Below are positions 46,063 through 54,878 of a DNA stretch of 64,000 nt, in pieces. The stretch spans positions 1-64,000 of the forward strand of contig JAVBXK010000047.1 in assembly GCA_030824555.1 (NCBI GenBank), written 5' to 3'. The notes below the pieces were generated by a model, which saw only the letters and a list, made by a program, of their open reading frames with translations, searched no databases and had not been told where the DNA came from. Origin of the DNA: a bacterium (GTDB lineage: Bacteria; Pseudomonadota; Gammaproteobacteria; Burkholderiales; Burkholderiaceae_C). The first letter of the stretch is position 1. The number at the start of each line of letters is the position of its first letter. Both the position numbers and the translations under genes were made by a program.

Positions 46063-47199
46063 ATGACCCATCCTCCCGCTCTGCTCAGAGGGCACACCCG
46101 TGCCACCGATGCCCGCGAGGCCGTGGCGCAGTTGCATGCCCAGCTGGCGATGCCCGAACTGGCTGCGGTGGTTTTTTTCTGCTCCCCGGACCACGACCGG
46201 GATGCGCTGGCCGACGAGCTGAACCGCCGCTTTGAGGGCGTGACCCTGGTGGGCTGCACCACGGCGGGCGAAATCGGCCCCGACGGCTACCAGGACCACA
46301 GCCTGAGCGGCATGGCGTTTGCATCGCAAGCCTTTGCGGCCGAAGTTGGTTTGCTGACCTCGCTCCAGTCGTTCGACATGGCAGCAGGCCAAGCCTTTGC
46401 CGCCGCAATGGCCGACCGTTTGGCGCACCGCGAAGGGGGGCCCCACACGTTTGGCCTGCTGCTGATCGACGGCCTGTCGCTGCGCGAAGAGCCCGTGGCC
46501 CATGCCTTGCAGGACGGGCTGGGTTCGGTACCCCTGCTGGGCGGGTCAGCAGGTGACAACCTGACGTTCGGGCAGACCTGGGTGTTTCACAACGGGCGCT
46601 TCCACACCGACAGCGCGGTGCTGCTGCTGATGGCCAGCACCCTGCCGTTGCGGCTGATGCGCACCCAACACTTTGTGGCCGATGGCGAACGGCTGGTGGT
46701 CACTGAGGTCGATGCAGCGCGGCGCGTCGTGCAGGAAATCAACGGCCTGCCTGCGGTGGACGAATACGCCCGCCTGGTGGGCGTGACACCCGGGCAGCTC
46801 ACCCCCGATCACTTTGCCAGCTGGCCTGTGGTGGTCATGATCGACGGCACCGACTACGTGCGCTCCATTCAGCATGCCAACCCCGATGGCAGCCTGACCT
46901 TCTACTGCGCCATCGACGAGGGCGTGGTGCTGCGTGTGGCCCATGGTCGAGACTTGCTGCAACAGACCCAGGCCGCGTTCACCGAGGTCGAACACGATCT
47001 GGGCGGCATCGAAGGCATGCTGGTGTGCGACTGCATCCTGCGCAACCTGGAAATCACCAACAATGGCAGCAAAGCCGCCGTGGGCGAGCTGTTCAAACGA
47101 TACAAGGCCGTGGGCTTCAGCACCTATGGCGAGCAGCTTGGCGGCATTCACATCAACCAGACGCTGACCGGCATTGCCTTCGGTCCCGAAACGAGGTGA
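46063..47199 (+). CDS. FIST-domain sensory protein (NosP-like candidate)
   Basis: This 378-residue soluble protein consists of FIST N and FIST C domains: an N-terminal half with VVFFCSPDHDRDALADEL and LVGCTTAGEIG, and a C-terminal half ending CILRNLEITNNG, YKAVGFSTYGEQ and HINQTLTGIAFG. FIST proteins are small-ligand sensors. One branch, NosP, binds haem and nitric oxide and is encoded beside a histidine kinase or a GGDEF-EAL protein. Here the next gene, 37 bp downstream, is a soluble histidine kinase, which fits that arrangement. Haem binding cannot be concluded from sequence alone. FIST proteins have also been suggested to sense amino acids. Confidence 0.9.
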   Translation: MTHPPALLRGHTRATDAREAVAQLHAQLAMPELAAVVFFCSPDHDRDALADELNRRFEGVTLVGCTTAGEIGPDGYQDHSLSGMAFASQAFAAEVGLLTSLQSFDMAAGQAFAAAMADRLAHREGGPHTFGLLLIDGLSLREEPVAHALQDGLGSVPLLGGSAGDNLTFGQTWVFHNGRFHTDSAVLLLMASTLPLRLMRTQHFVADGERLVVTEVDAARRVVQEINGLPAVDEYARLVGVTPGQLTPDHFASWPVVVMIDGTDYVRSIQHANPDGSLTFYCAIDEGVVLRVAHGRDLLQQTQAAFTEVEHDLGGIEGMLVCDCILRNLEITNNGSKAAVGELFKRYKAVGFSTYGEQLGGIHINQTLTGIAFGPETR

Positions 47200-47236
47200 A
47201 AGCGGCGTCCAACACAGCCAAAGCAGGCAGATTTCA

Positions 47237-48340
47237 ATGACTCAGGACGACATCGCAACAGCAGATGCCACCGCCTTGCGGGCTGAAGTAACCCGGCTCC
47301 ACAAGGTGGTCAACGCACTCATGCACCGCGCCGAGCGTGAAGCCAGCACCAAAAACTCTCACTTCGGCCTGTTTCAAAACGCTGTCACACTGGAAAACCA
47401 GGTCCAGCGCCGGACCGCCGAACTGCAAGCTGCGCTGCACGACAACGAACGCATCAACCGCGACCTGACGCGCGAGCGGGAGGAGCAGCGCGTCCTCATC
47501 AAAAAACTGGAAGAGGCTCACAACCAGTTGCTGCAATCGGAAAAGCTGGCCTCCATAGGCCAGTTGGCTGCCGGTGTCGCACACGAAGTCAACAACCCCA
47601 TCGGTTTTGTCAACTCCAACCTGGGCACGCTCAAGGACTACACCGCCGACCTGCTGAACCTGCTGCAACTTTACGAAGCATTGGAGCCCGAGCTGTCCCC
47701 CGCCTCGCGCGAACGCCTCGCTGCCGCCAAGGCCCAGGCCGACCTGGCATTTGTGCGCGACGACATGGTGACGCTGATTGCCGAGTCCATCGAAGGCACG
47801 GGGCGCGTGCGCCGCATCGTGCAAGACCTGCGCGATTTCTCACGCCCAGGCGATGCCCAATGGCAGATGGTTGACGTGCACCAGGGGCTGGAGAGCACGC
47901 TCAACGTGGTCGCCAACGAAATCAAATACAAGGCCGACGTGGTGCGCGACTACGGTACGCTGCCCGCCATCGAATGCCTGCCGCAGCAGTTGAACCAGGT
48001 GTTCCTGAACCTGCTGGTCAATGCCGCCCAGGCCATCGCCTTGCGCGGCACCATCACCGTGCGTACCCGGACCGAGGGTGACCACGTCACCATCAGCGTA
48101 CAAGACAGCGGCAGTGGCATCCCTGCCGACATCCGCGAACGTATCTTCGACCCCTTTTTCACCACCAAACCCGTGGGCAAGGGCACGGGGCTGGGGCTGT
48201 CGGTCACCTATGGCATCGTCGAAAAGCACGGTGGCCGCATTGAACTTGACAGCGCCTGCGGGTTGGGCACCACTTTCACCGTGCGGCTGCCCACACGGCA
48301 ACCTACCCTTCCGCCCGAAACTCAACCCGGTGTCCGTTGA
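47237..48340 (+). CDS. Soluble histidine kinase paired with the FIST protein
   Basis: This 367-residue cytoplasmic kinase has no TM segment. An N-terminal coiled coil (about 10-95) is followed by the phosphoacceptor box [18 protein letters not shown]. The ATPase domain has N box [16 protein letters not shown]1 DSGSGIP, F box FDPFFTTKP and G2 [10 protein letters not shown]. The H box HEVNNP is of the HisKA_4 / NtrB-like class. No input domain is fused, so the upstream FIST protein is the likely input. No receiver domain or response-regulator gene is adjacent; the only receiver in the window is the degenerate one at 8937. ATG 47237 is the first start giving a sensible N-terminus. Confidence 0.9.
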   Translation: MTQDDIATADATALRAEVTRLHKVVNALMHRAEREASTKNSHFGLFQNAVTLENQVQRRTAELQAALHDNERINRDLTREREEQRVLIKKLEEAHNQLLQSEKLASIGQLAAGVAHEVNNPIGFVNSNLGTLKDYTADLLNLLQLYEALEPELSPASRERLAAAKAQADLAFVRDDMVTLIAESIEGTGRVRRIVQDLRDFSRPGDAQWQMVDVHQGLESTLNVVANEIKYKADVVRDYGTLPAIECLPQQLNQVFLNLLVNAAQAIALRGTITVRTRTEGDHVTISVQDSGSGIPADIRERIFDPFFTTKPVGKGTGLGLSVTYGIVEKHGGRIELDSACGLGTTFTVRLPTRQPTLPPETQPGVR

Positions 48341-48377
48341 GACAGGCTTGATTTCAACCCTCCGTGCGCACCCAAAC

Positions 48378-48851
48378 TCAGAAAACCCTGACCATCAGGG
48401 GGGAGCCGCCAGTCGCTTGCTGGTCTTCCTTCAGCTTGGTCGACAGTGCGGCGCAATCGATGCCTTGCTGCGTTCCGGCTGATGTTTGATACAGACCCTG
48501 CAGGTTCATGCGCAATCCTGTCGCGGAAAATTGCAGGTCGTAGCTGGCAGAACAAGCACCGGCTGCGGCGCTGCCCAGCGCGGTGGAACCCTTGCCGTCT
48601 GCCGACAACTGGCCGATCAGGTAGGTCAGCGAGTAAGGGGCCACAGGTGTCACCTGTTGGCCGTCGCCCACATCCACCCCCTGATATACCTGGGTCATGG
48701 GCGTGTGTTGCAACACCATCAGCGTGTTGCCGTTCTGATGGACGGTCACGAGAGTAGACAGATCGCTGGGCAAAACATAAATACCGGCGACTTCCGCCCC
48801 CGCCAGCGTGCTGGACATCCCCACAGCCAAAGCAAACATCAATTTATTCAT
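48378..48851 (-). CDS. Small exported protein of unknown function
   Basis: This 157-residue protein has an N-terminal signal peptide (about 18 residues, cleavage near LAGA) and a beta-rich mature part (GIYVLPSDLSTLVTV, MVLQHTP, YSLTYLIGQL). Two cysteines (ACSASY and GIDCAAL) could form a disulfide. A good Shine-Dalgarno (AAGGGAG, five bases before) supports the ATG at 48851. It converges with the histidine kinase gene (37 bp apart) and is divergent from the ice-binding-like gene. I do not recognise the family. Confidence 0.7.
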   Translation of the reverse strand: MNKLMFALAVGMSSTLAGAEVAGIYVLPSDLSTLVTVHQNGNTLMVLQHTPMTQVYQGVDVGDGQQVTPVAPYSLTYLIGQLSADGKGSTALGSAAAGACSASYDLQFSATGLRMNLQGLYQTSAGTQQGIDCAALSTKLKEDQQATGGSPLMVRVF

Positions 48852-49170
48852 ATCACTCCCTTGTGCGCTGAAAAGTTGAAAAACAAGTATTGCAGATCCG
48901 CAATTGCAAACCCGCCCGGACGATCACCACAGCGGCCTCGGCATGGCAGGCATTCCACAGCGGGCACACATCAGGTTGTGTGTGTTTGATGGCTGCTTGC
49001 GCTTTATTTGAAAGCGCGCATCTGCACTCACTGTGTGCTGCCACACAGACACCGCTGACGTTCTCTTTTACTCTGTGGGAAGGCATCAAACAAACAGCCG
49101 GATTTCAGTCGCCGTCACGCCAATGGGGTCGCGCGAAAGAAGTTGAACGGCACCAAAGAGATCAAATGAC
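48852..49170. other. 319-bp divergent intergenic region
   Basis: There is no gene here. It separates the leftward small exported protein from the rightward DUF3494 protein, contains a copy of the dispersed palindrome (48986-49017), and must carry both promoters, which I cannot place with confidence. Confidence 0.6.
48986..49017 (+). repeat. Dispersed palindromic repeat, copy 5
   Basis: TTGATGGCTGCTTGCGCTTT, ATTTG, AAAGCGC. The core hairpin is the strongest of the family here (GCGCTTT/AAAGCGC, 7 bp). Confidence 0.7.
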
Positions 49171-50304
49171 ATGACGACATCCTGGTACGGTCTGGCGCGA
49201 CGCGCGCGAGGTCTGGTCCTGACACTGTGCCTGGCTTGTGCCGGTGTTGTGCCAGCCTTTGCTGCAGCACAACCCAACTTTTTTGCGACCGCAAGCGGCA
49301 CCACGAACAACCTGACGCTCAGCGCGACCGTGCAAGTGGCCGATGCCGATGTCGGCCAACCCGGCAACACCTACCTGGCCTTCAATCTCGGCCAGCACTG
49401 GTATTTCAACAACGGGCTCGCCTGGGTTGTGTACAACGGCGGTGCGGCACCTGTGTATGCCGCTGGCCCATTGGTGGATCGCTCCATGGTCATCGTGCAG
49501 AACGCCGACATGTCCCCTTTGGTGGGTGGGCAGTTGATCGTGGGCTACGGCTTGTCCGAAAGCGACATGCTGGCAAACAGCAAATTCCGCATGGTCTACA
49601 CGGTGACGTCAGAGCGCCCCGTGCAACGGGCACCCGTGCTGTTGGGTACCTCGGCCAACTTCGCCATTCTGGCCAAGACCGCAGTTTCGACGGTACCCAC
49701 CTCAGCAGTCACTGGCAACGTCGGGGTCAGCCCGGCCGCAGCCAGCTTTGTCACCGGTTTCACGTTGGTCGCCGATCCCAGCAATGTCTTCTCGACCTCC
49801 ACGCAGGTTGTGGGCGGCGGCCAGGTGTTTGCCGCCAACTACGCGGTGCCTACCCCCATCAAATTGACAACGGCAGTGCTCGATATGCAGACCGCCTACA
49901 CCGATGCAGCCGGTCGCCCAACGCCGGACTTTCTGAACCTCGGCAGTGGAAACATGGGTGGTTTGACACTGGCAGCCGGGCTTTACAACTGGGGCAGCAC
50001 GGTGACGCTGCTTGACGATGTGGTGATTTCAGGCAGCGCCAACGATGTCTGGATATTTCAGGTGTCAGGAGACCTGATCATGGGTGCCGCCAAGCGCATC
50101 ACGCTGAGCGGCGGCGCGTTGGTCAAAAACATTTTCTGGCAGGTGGCGGGCCAGGCGACGATCGGAACCACCGCGCACTTTGAAGGCATCCTCCTGTCCC
50201 AAACTGCCGTGACCCTGCAGACCGGCTCGTCCATGAATGGCCGCGTGCTTGCGCAGGCCATGGTGGCCCTGGACAGCGCGACGGTGACCCAACCTCCTCC
50301 CTGA
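49171..50304 (+). CDS. Exported DUF3494 ice-binding-like protein with extra N-terminal module
   Basis: This 377-residue protein has a Sec signal peptide (AFAA near residue 33), a module of about 110 residues (34-150) and a DUF3494 domain (155-370). The DUF3494 part shows typical beta-helix features: LLGTSANFAILAKTAVSTVP, SAVTGNVGVSP, GLYNWGSTVTLLDDVVISG and NIFWQVAGQATIGTTAHFEG. This family includes ice-binding proteins of cold-living bacteria and also adhesive proteins with no ice activity. The N-terminal module ends LIVGYGLSESDM...FRMVYTV, closely paralleling the C-terminus of the RCC1 protein at 43318. A strong terminator follows about 80 bp after the stop. Confidence 0.9.
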   Translation: MTTSWYGLARRARGLVLTLCLACAGVVPAFAAAQPNFFATASGTTNNLTLSATVQVADADVGQPGNTYLAFNLGQHWYFNNGLAWVVYNGGAAPVYAAGPLVDRSMVIVQNADMSPLVGGQLIVGYGLSESDMLANSKFRMVYTVTSERPVQRAPVLLGTSANFAILAKTAVSTVPTSAVTGNVGVSPAAASFVTGFTLVADPSNVFSTSTQVVGGGQVFAANYAVPTPIKLTTAVLDMQTAYTDAAGRPTPDFLNLGSGNMGGLTLAAGLYNWGSTVTLLDDVVISGSANDVWIFQVSGDLIMGAAKRITLSGGALVKNIFWQVAGQATIGTTAHFEGILLSQTAVTLQTGSSMNGRVLAQAMVALDSATVTQPPP

Positions 50305-50384
50305 TAAGGGCAGATTTCACTTATTGTGGGTAGCACGCCTGCACGCAGTTTCGGCAGGCCAGCAGGACAGACTCAAGCAAGAAG

Positions 50385-50419
50385 CCCGAACCGTCACCGG
50401 TTCGGGATTTTTCATTTTT
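50385..50419 (+). terminator. Rho-independent terminator after the DUF3494 gene
   Basis: A perfect 9-bp stem, CCCGAACCG (50385-50393) with CGGTTCGGG (50398-50406) around a TCAC loop, is followed by ATTTTTCATTTTT. It sits 80 bp downstream of the stop codon. Confidence 0.9.
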
Positions 50420-50466
50420 GATAGCTGCTTACGCTTTATATGAAAGCGATGTAGTCACTTTTTTCT
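50418..50466 (+). repeat. Dispersed palindromic repeat, copy 6
   Basis: TTGATAGCTGCTTACGCTTT, ATATG, AAAGCG and then GTAGTCACTTTTTTC. It begins inside the T-tract of the terminator. Confidence 0.7.
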
Positions 50467-50715
50467 TGTAATTTTCTTTATCGACTTCCACGCGGGCGGC
50501 GCATCCGTGCAACGGCCATGTGCCACTTCCGCTGCCCTGGAACAGGTGACACACACGGATGCCGAGACTTTCTGCTGCACCCAAGGCATCTGGCTGCGGT
50601 TGAACCCTGGCGAGTCGTTCAGCATGTCGCCGAGCAAGCCTGCCATGCCGAGTGACCGTTGAGACCGCAGTGCACCGCAGGCAGAGCGTTGCGCTGACCC
50701 CAAAGCCTTTTCACA

Positions 50716-52764
50716 TCAACGTGCGGGCACCAGCCAGTTGCCGCCCTTGTCTACCAGACCAACCCGTTCCTCCTTGCCCACCCGTGCACGAAGGGCCAGC
50801 ACATCGGGCGACAACCTGTGCACGCTCAACAGGTAATAGGGTGGCTCCTTGAAGTGGGGCGGCCGCCAGCCGTCAGGGAGTGCACCCGACACCACGGCGT
50901 GGCCTCCGGCAAACGGTTGGGCATCGGCATACGTGGGCTCGATCACCCAATTGCCGGTACGGTCGGTGTAGCCCACGCCACCCGCCCCGCTGGCAACGGC
51001 CAGTCCGTCGTCAGCAAACAGGCTGGAGAGGCGGCCCGGCACGTCGAAGCGTTTGCCGTCCGCATGCAGCAAGGCCTGTTGGTCTTTGTCCGCATGCTGT
51101 GCCACTGCCACACCGTTTTCAAACGGACTGATCGCCTGGAACGCTGGCGCATGCAGCCATTTGCCGCTTGGCAGGATGATGCCCCACAGGCCTTTCGATT
51201 TGGCCTTGGCCAGACCGCCCTCGAAGGGCTCGGTTTCTTCGAACTGCGGCTTCAGTACCCATTGGCCGCTGGCATCCTGAAAGCCCCAGCGGTCGTTTTC
51301 TGCCGCAGGCACCCAACCCGCAGCCGCATGCACCGTCTGGCGGGCCACACTGGCCACGATGGGTGGGGCCAGTGTGGCCTTGGGCGCTTTCGGCACGGGC
51401 AAGGTGTCGCAGCCATCCTGGTGACAGACTTGGTACCGGGTGTCGCTGACCCGTTGCACCTGGGGGTACAAAAAAGGGATGACCATCTCGCCGGATCGGT
51501 TGATCAGTCCCATGCCGGACAGTCGATGCATCCCCTGCTGGTTCAACCACCGTGCGGCCACCGGGTCGTTCGGTGCGGCGGGGGTCAGCCACTTGCCACT
51601 GCCGTCGATGACACCGGGCACGCCCGCAAGCCGGACGGTGGCCACTTTGCCGGTAAACGCCTGCGCTTCAAGGAAAGCTGGCGGGATGGCCCACGTGCCA
51701 TTGACCGAGACATAACCGAGCGTCGATCCACCGCGTCGTCGGCTGTCCGGGTTTTCTTTTGAAAACGGCAATCTGCCGTTGACAAAAAGTGAGGCCAGCG
51801 GCTGCCCGAGGCAGGCCACTTGCACAGGCAGATGCAACGTGGACACACAGGGCTCCTGGCCACGCAGCAGGAGGAGAAACGGACCCGCGCCCACATGGTT
51901 CCCCCAGCCACTCGTTGCTTCGATGAACTCGAATTCAGGGCTGGCCAGCCATTGCCCTTCTGGCCCCATCAACCCGCAGCGCCGGCCGGTTTCGTAGCGG
52001 TTGCCCAGCACGTCTTTTGAAAACGGTGGGGCGGCCGGGCGTTCGGAGGGAACGCAGGCGATGAAGACGCCATGGAACAACGGCTCAACCCAGGTTGGTG
52101 CAGGGGCCTGGGGCACCAGGGTTTGGCCCGACAGCGTTTTGAGCACCAGCTTGCCGGGTGTGGCCGCTGAGGTGGACATTTCGGCATAGGTTTCGCCAGC
52201 AAGGGCCTGGATGCGGGCGTCAGCGGGCAAACGCCCGCTCTGCTTCAGCGTCTGCCGCACCGCCTCTGACGCACCCTCGGCATCCAGCCATCCGGTGGGA
52301 ACGCGACGGTTGGTCCACAGCGCACGGACATCCTCTGCGGTGTAGGCGCGCTGCGCCCGATCCTGGTTGGGCGGCGTGCTGCGGGGCGCATTAGCGGCCG
52401 CCTTCATCGCGGCATCGCCCGGTGACGAGGTGAACAGGCTCAGGGTTGAAAGCTGCAAGAACGCTTGCGCGCCCTTGCCGCCGGGGTACTGGAGTGTGAC
52501 CCACGGGACGCTGCCCAACGCGCCATAGGATGCCAGCGGTGATGCGCTCTGGAAGGGCATGAACCTGGCTTCGAACGCGGTGCCCAGCGGCACACGCTGG
52601 AACGGGAGCACATGCGTCGCCCCGGTTTGTGACCACACCGGCTGCGCCAACCCTGCACCACACGCCAGCGCCATGCCAAAGGTGCGCAGCCAGACGGGGC
52701 AGAACCTGGCCTGTCGGTGGGCCCGCTGCGGGCGTGCTGCAGGCTCAAGTGCATTCCTGGTCAT
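50716..52764 (-). CDS. Exported WG-repeat protein
   Basis: This 682-residue protein has a basic N-terminus, a hydrophobic signal segment (FGMALACGAGLAQPVWSQ) and then a unique region to about residue 250. About nine WG-type repeats follow, with units such as WGFQDASGQWVLKPQF and VGYTDRTGNWVIEPTY. WG repeats form beta-rich scaffolds of unknown ligand. AGGAG six bases before fixes ATG 52764, which overlaps the 3' end of the upstream SH3b gene by 20 bp, so the two are coupled. The region before the repeats has Cys residues (CVPSE, RRCGLMG, EPCVS, ACLGQ) that could form disulfides outside the cytoplasm. Confidence 0.85.
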   Translation of the reverse strand: MTRNALEPAARPQRAHRQARFCPVWLRTFGMALACGAGLAQPVWSQTGATHVLPFQRVPLGTAFEARFMPFQSASPLASYGALGSVPWVTLQYPGGKGAQAFLQLSTLSLFTSSPGDAAMKAAANAPRSTPPNQDRAQRAYTAEDVRALWTNRRVPTGWLDAEGASEAVRQTLKQSGRLPADARIQALAGETYAEMSTSAATPGKLVLKTLSGQTLVPQAPAPTWVEPLFHGVFIACVPSERPAAPPFSKDVLGNRYETGRRCGLMGPEGQWLASPEFEFIEATSGWGNHVGAGPFLLLLRGQEPCVSTLHLPVQVACLGQPLASLFVNGRLPFSKENPDSRRRGGSTLGYVSVNGTWAIPPAFLEAQAFTGKVATVRLAGVPGVIDGSGKWLTPAAPNDPVAARWLNQQGMHRLSGMGLINRSGEMVIPFLYPQVQRVSDTRYQVCHQDGCDTLPVPKAPKATLAPPIVASVARQTVHAAAGWVPAAENDRWGFQDASGQWVLKPQFEETEPFEGGLAKAKSKGLWGIILPSGKWLHAPAFQAISPFENGVAVAQHADKDQQALLHADGKRFDVPGRLSSLFADDGLAVASGAGGVGYTDRTGNWVIEPTYADAQPFAGGHAVVSGALPDGWRPPHFKEPPYYLLSVHRLSPDVLALRARVGKEERVGLVDKGGNWLVPAR

Positions 52765-54037
52765 CCATCGCTCCTGCTGCATACCACTTCCCGTTGATGT
52801 TGAGATACCACGCACGGCGCAGGTTGAAGCCACCGCTCATGCTGCCGATGCTGGGCGCATCCCAGACCAGCATGTCGGCCACGCCGTCAGCGTCAAAGTC
52901 CACTTCGTGCAGCACCACTTTGGGTATGGCCATGGGAACGGATGGAGGCAGCCCATTGCCGCTGTCTTGTTGGGGTTTGGGCAGGTCAGTGACGCGCGCA
53001 GCGCGGCTGCGGATGGTCAGCTTTTTGGTGACCAGGGGCTTGGCCGTGGCGAACGATGCCATCCACACCATTGATTCAGGCGGGCGGGGAAAACCGGGTG
53101 CCGTTTTCATGTCCAACGCACCGTCGCCAACGGGGGACCCGATGCCGTTGCCCAGGTACGTCATGCCACAGTACGCGCCATATTCCGGTGTACCCGGCAA
53201 CACCTGCTTTGAAAGGTAGGCCCCCGCCAGCAAGCCATTGGGCATCAAGCCATACACCAGCACCGGGGGAGAAAAGTGCAGCTCGGCATCGCCGACATCG
53301 CCAAACCCGCTGATCCCGGAAATCTCCGGGCCCATGTGACGTTCGACGTAACCTGTCGGTGCCGCGGTCACTTTCACGACAATTTTGCTGTGCGTCACGG
53401 CGGCCAGGCGGTCGCCGCTACCCTCCGAGCGCAACACGATGTCGCCTTGCGCCTTGAAGTACGAGCTTTGGATGGGCGTGGGCTTGAGCAGTTTGAAAAA
53501 CTCCATATCCTCTGGCGCAACGCTGCTGCCCCGGTTGATTTCGGTGTCCACGCTTGGGATGACACCGTTGGCCATCAGTCGCTTGGCTGCATCGAATTCA
53601 GGCAGCGGGGGGATGCGGGCGGTATCGCCATCTTTGAGCGTGTCATACATGCGTTGGTACGCCGCGCCCTTGCGCAACACAGCGCCATAGGCGATCAGCC
53701 GTCCGGCTGAGGGGGCGATCCAGAACGCACGTCCAGGCTGGTCTTTTGTGTGAGCCAGGGAAAGCGGTGCGGCCGCGATGAGGCTGCAATGCAGGTAACC
53801 CTCGGCTGGTGCGCCGACCACGCGCACGGCGCACCACTCACCTTCACGCGCCACCACCTGAACCAGTGTGTTGGTGGTCAGCTGCCCTTTGACGGTTGCC
53901 GATGGGCCGGCGGCGTTGCGCAAATTCACCCACGAGCCCTGTACCCAGGCTTCTTCTGCCTGGGCCAGGCTGCACCCCAGCGCCAGGGTGGCGGCGACGA
54001 TGGGGCACAGGGGGCGGGTCGTTGGCGGGTGTCTCAT
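52745..54037 (-). CDS. Exported SH3b-domain protein
   Basis: This 430-residue protein has a signal peptide ending near SLAQA|EE. An N-terminal bacterial SH3 domain (about 25-90; SWVNLRNAAGPSATVKGQL and YLHCSLI) precedes a large unassigned middle region (RLIAYGAVLRKG, PVLVYGLMPNGLLAG). The end carries a DFDADGVADMLVWD element typical of Ca-binding or FG-GAP-like loops in descriptions of surface proteins. I chose ATG 54037 because it starts the signal peptide; the frame is open further upstream over the preceding gene. It is the middle gene of a leftward three-gene operon: 19 bp after the membrane-protein gene and overlapping the WG-repeat gene. Function is unknown; cell-wall or surface binding is inferred from SH3b. 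Confidence 0.82.
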   Translation of the reverse strand: MRHPPTTRPLCPIVAATLALGCSLAQAEEAWVQGSWVNLRNAAGPSATVKGQLTTNTLVQVVAREGEWCAVRVVGAPAEGYLHCSLIAAAPLSLAHTKDQPGRAFWIAPSAGRLIAYGAVLRKGAAYQRMYDTLKDGDTARIPPLPEFDAAKRLMANGVIPSVDTEINRGSSVAPEDMEFFKLLKPTPIQSSYFKAQGDIVLRSEGSGDRLAAVTHSKIVVKVTAAPTGYVERHMGPEISGISGFGDVGDAELHFSPPVLVYGLMPNGLLAGAYLSKQVLPGTPEYGAYCGMTYLGNGIGSPVGDGALDMKTAPGFPRPPESMVWMASFATAKPLVTKKLTIRSRAARVTDLPKPQQDSGNGLPPSVPMAIPKVVLHEVDFDADGVADMLVWDAPSIGSMSGGFNLRRAWYLNINGKWYAAGAMDDQECT

Positions 54038-54056
54038 GTGGGGTCTTTCAGGAGGT

Positions 54057-54668
54057 TCAATGCACATGCTCCGGCGATCGCAAGCCCAGGAGGCACGAGA
54101 CAAAGATAGCTTCTGCCAGCACTTCAAAGCCTTCTTCGTAAGCGGCCAGATCGTCTGACACGTGGAGCACATCCATGGACAGAGCAAACAGGCCTGTCCC
54201 AATGGCTGCCCAAAGCTGCCAGCGTGCCCAGCCGGGCTGGACGCTGACATGCAGCCACAGGGCGGTCACGATGCCGCCGAGGCCAACGGCCAGCATGGGA
54301 AGTTCACGCACCCATGCGTAGCGGCACTGGGCAAACCAGTCTGTGCAGCCGTGTTTCCATTGTTCGTGGAGCATGAACTGCTCGTCAAACGCCATCGCGG
54401 CGGTGGCCATGACCAGCCACAGGCCCAGCGAAAGCGGCAACGCGCGGTCGAACGCCAAACGGATGGCGATCACCGCCAGCGACCACAGCTGCGCGCTCGA
54501 CAGCCAAGACACCGGGGAGTTGTCGGACCGGAATGCCAGCTCGGGCAACGGCCAGGCCCCTGCTGCGGCCAGGGCCACAAACGCAACGATGAGCGGCACA
54601 TAAATGACCATTGGCCACGGGTTGTGGCGGTTCTCATGCGGTCTGACAGCCTCCCTGCTGTGTGTCAT
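54057..54668 (-). CDS. Unidentified membrane protein
   Basis: This 203-residue protein has about five hydrophobic segments (near 20-40, 55-72, 78-95, 120-140 and 150-168) and a loop with MAFDEQFMLHEQWKHGC. AAGGGC before the ATG supports the start. It is the first gene of the leftward operon with the SH3b and WG-repeat proteins. The pattern of acidic and His residues next to a membrane helix (DEQFMLHE) is reminiscent of ceramidase-like or other metal-binding membrane proteins, but the resemblance is too slight for a functional call. Confidence 0.7.
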   Translation of the reverse strand: MTHSREAVRPHENRHNPWPMVIYVPLIVAFVALAAAGAWPLPELAFRSDNSPVSWLSSAQLWSLAVIAIRLAFDRALPLSLGLWLVMATAAMAFDEQFMLHEQWKHGCTDWFAQCRYAWVRELPMLAVGLGGIVTALWLHVSVQPGWARWQLWAAIGTGLFALSMDVLHVSDDLAAYEEGFEVLAEAIFVSCLLGLRSPEHVH

Positions 54669-54878
54669 CTGATGCCCTTTTTCTCAGCAGTTTATAGCTG
54701 CCAAGCAATGCGCATCAGCTTGCATCAGAACTTACTTCCATGCAGGTGGCACATCGTGCTGCGGCCATGCGCCACATCCACCGCCTTGCCCGTGCTCTCA
54801 ATCTGAATATCCACGTTGATGAAGCCCCCGGTCGGTCACGGCCACTCCGGCATCCGCGAGTCTTGGTAGGAGAACGTT

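Larger units (their letters stand above)
50305..50715. other. 411-bp gene-free region between convergent genes
   Basis: It holds the terminator of the DUF3494 gene, a family palindrome and about 240 bp in which I see no supported gene. A rightward open stretch ending at about 50660 and a leftward one at 50455-50703 both lack convincing starts and recognisable protein character. Confidence 0.6.

Noticed and set aside
44839-46503. 554-codon leftward open frame over the RCC1 and FIST genes
   Set aside because: It spans two real genes on the other strand and shows only mirrored repeats.
50455-50703. 82-codon leftward open frame between convergent genes
   Set aside because: No recognisable protein character, weak start, and it overlaps a terminator-proximal palindrome.
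54728-54878. Short leftward frame before the vapC remnant (…GFINVDIQIES…VAHGRS…) and a faint DNA similarity to 50490-50540
   Set aside because: About 33 residues with no start and no family I can name. The DNA match is short and imperfect. It could be debris but is not supportable.
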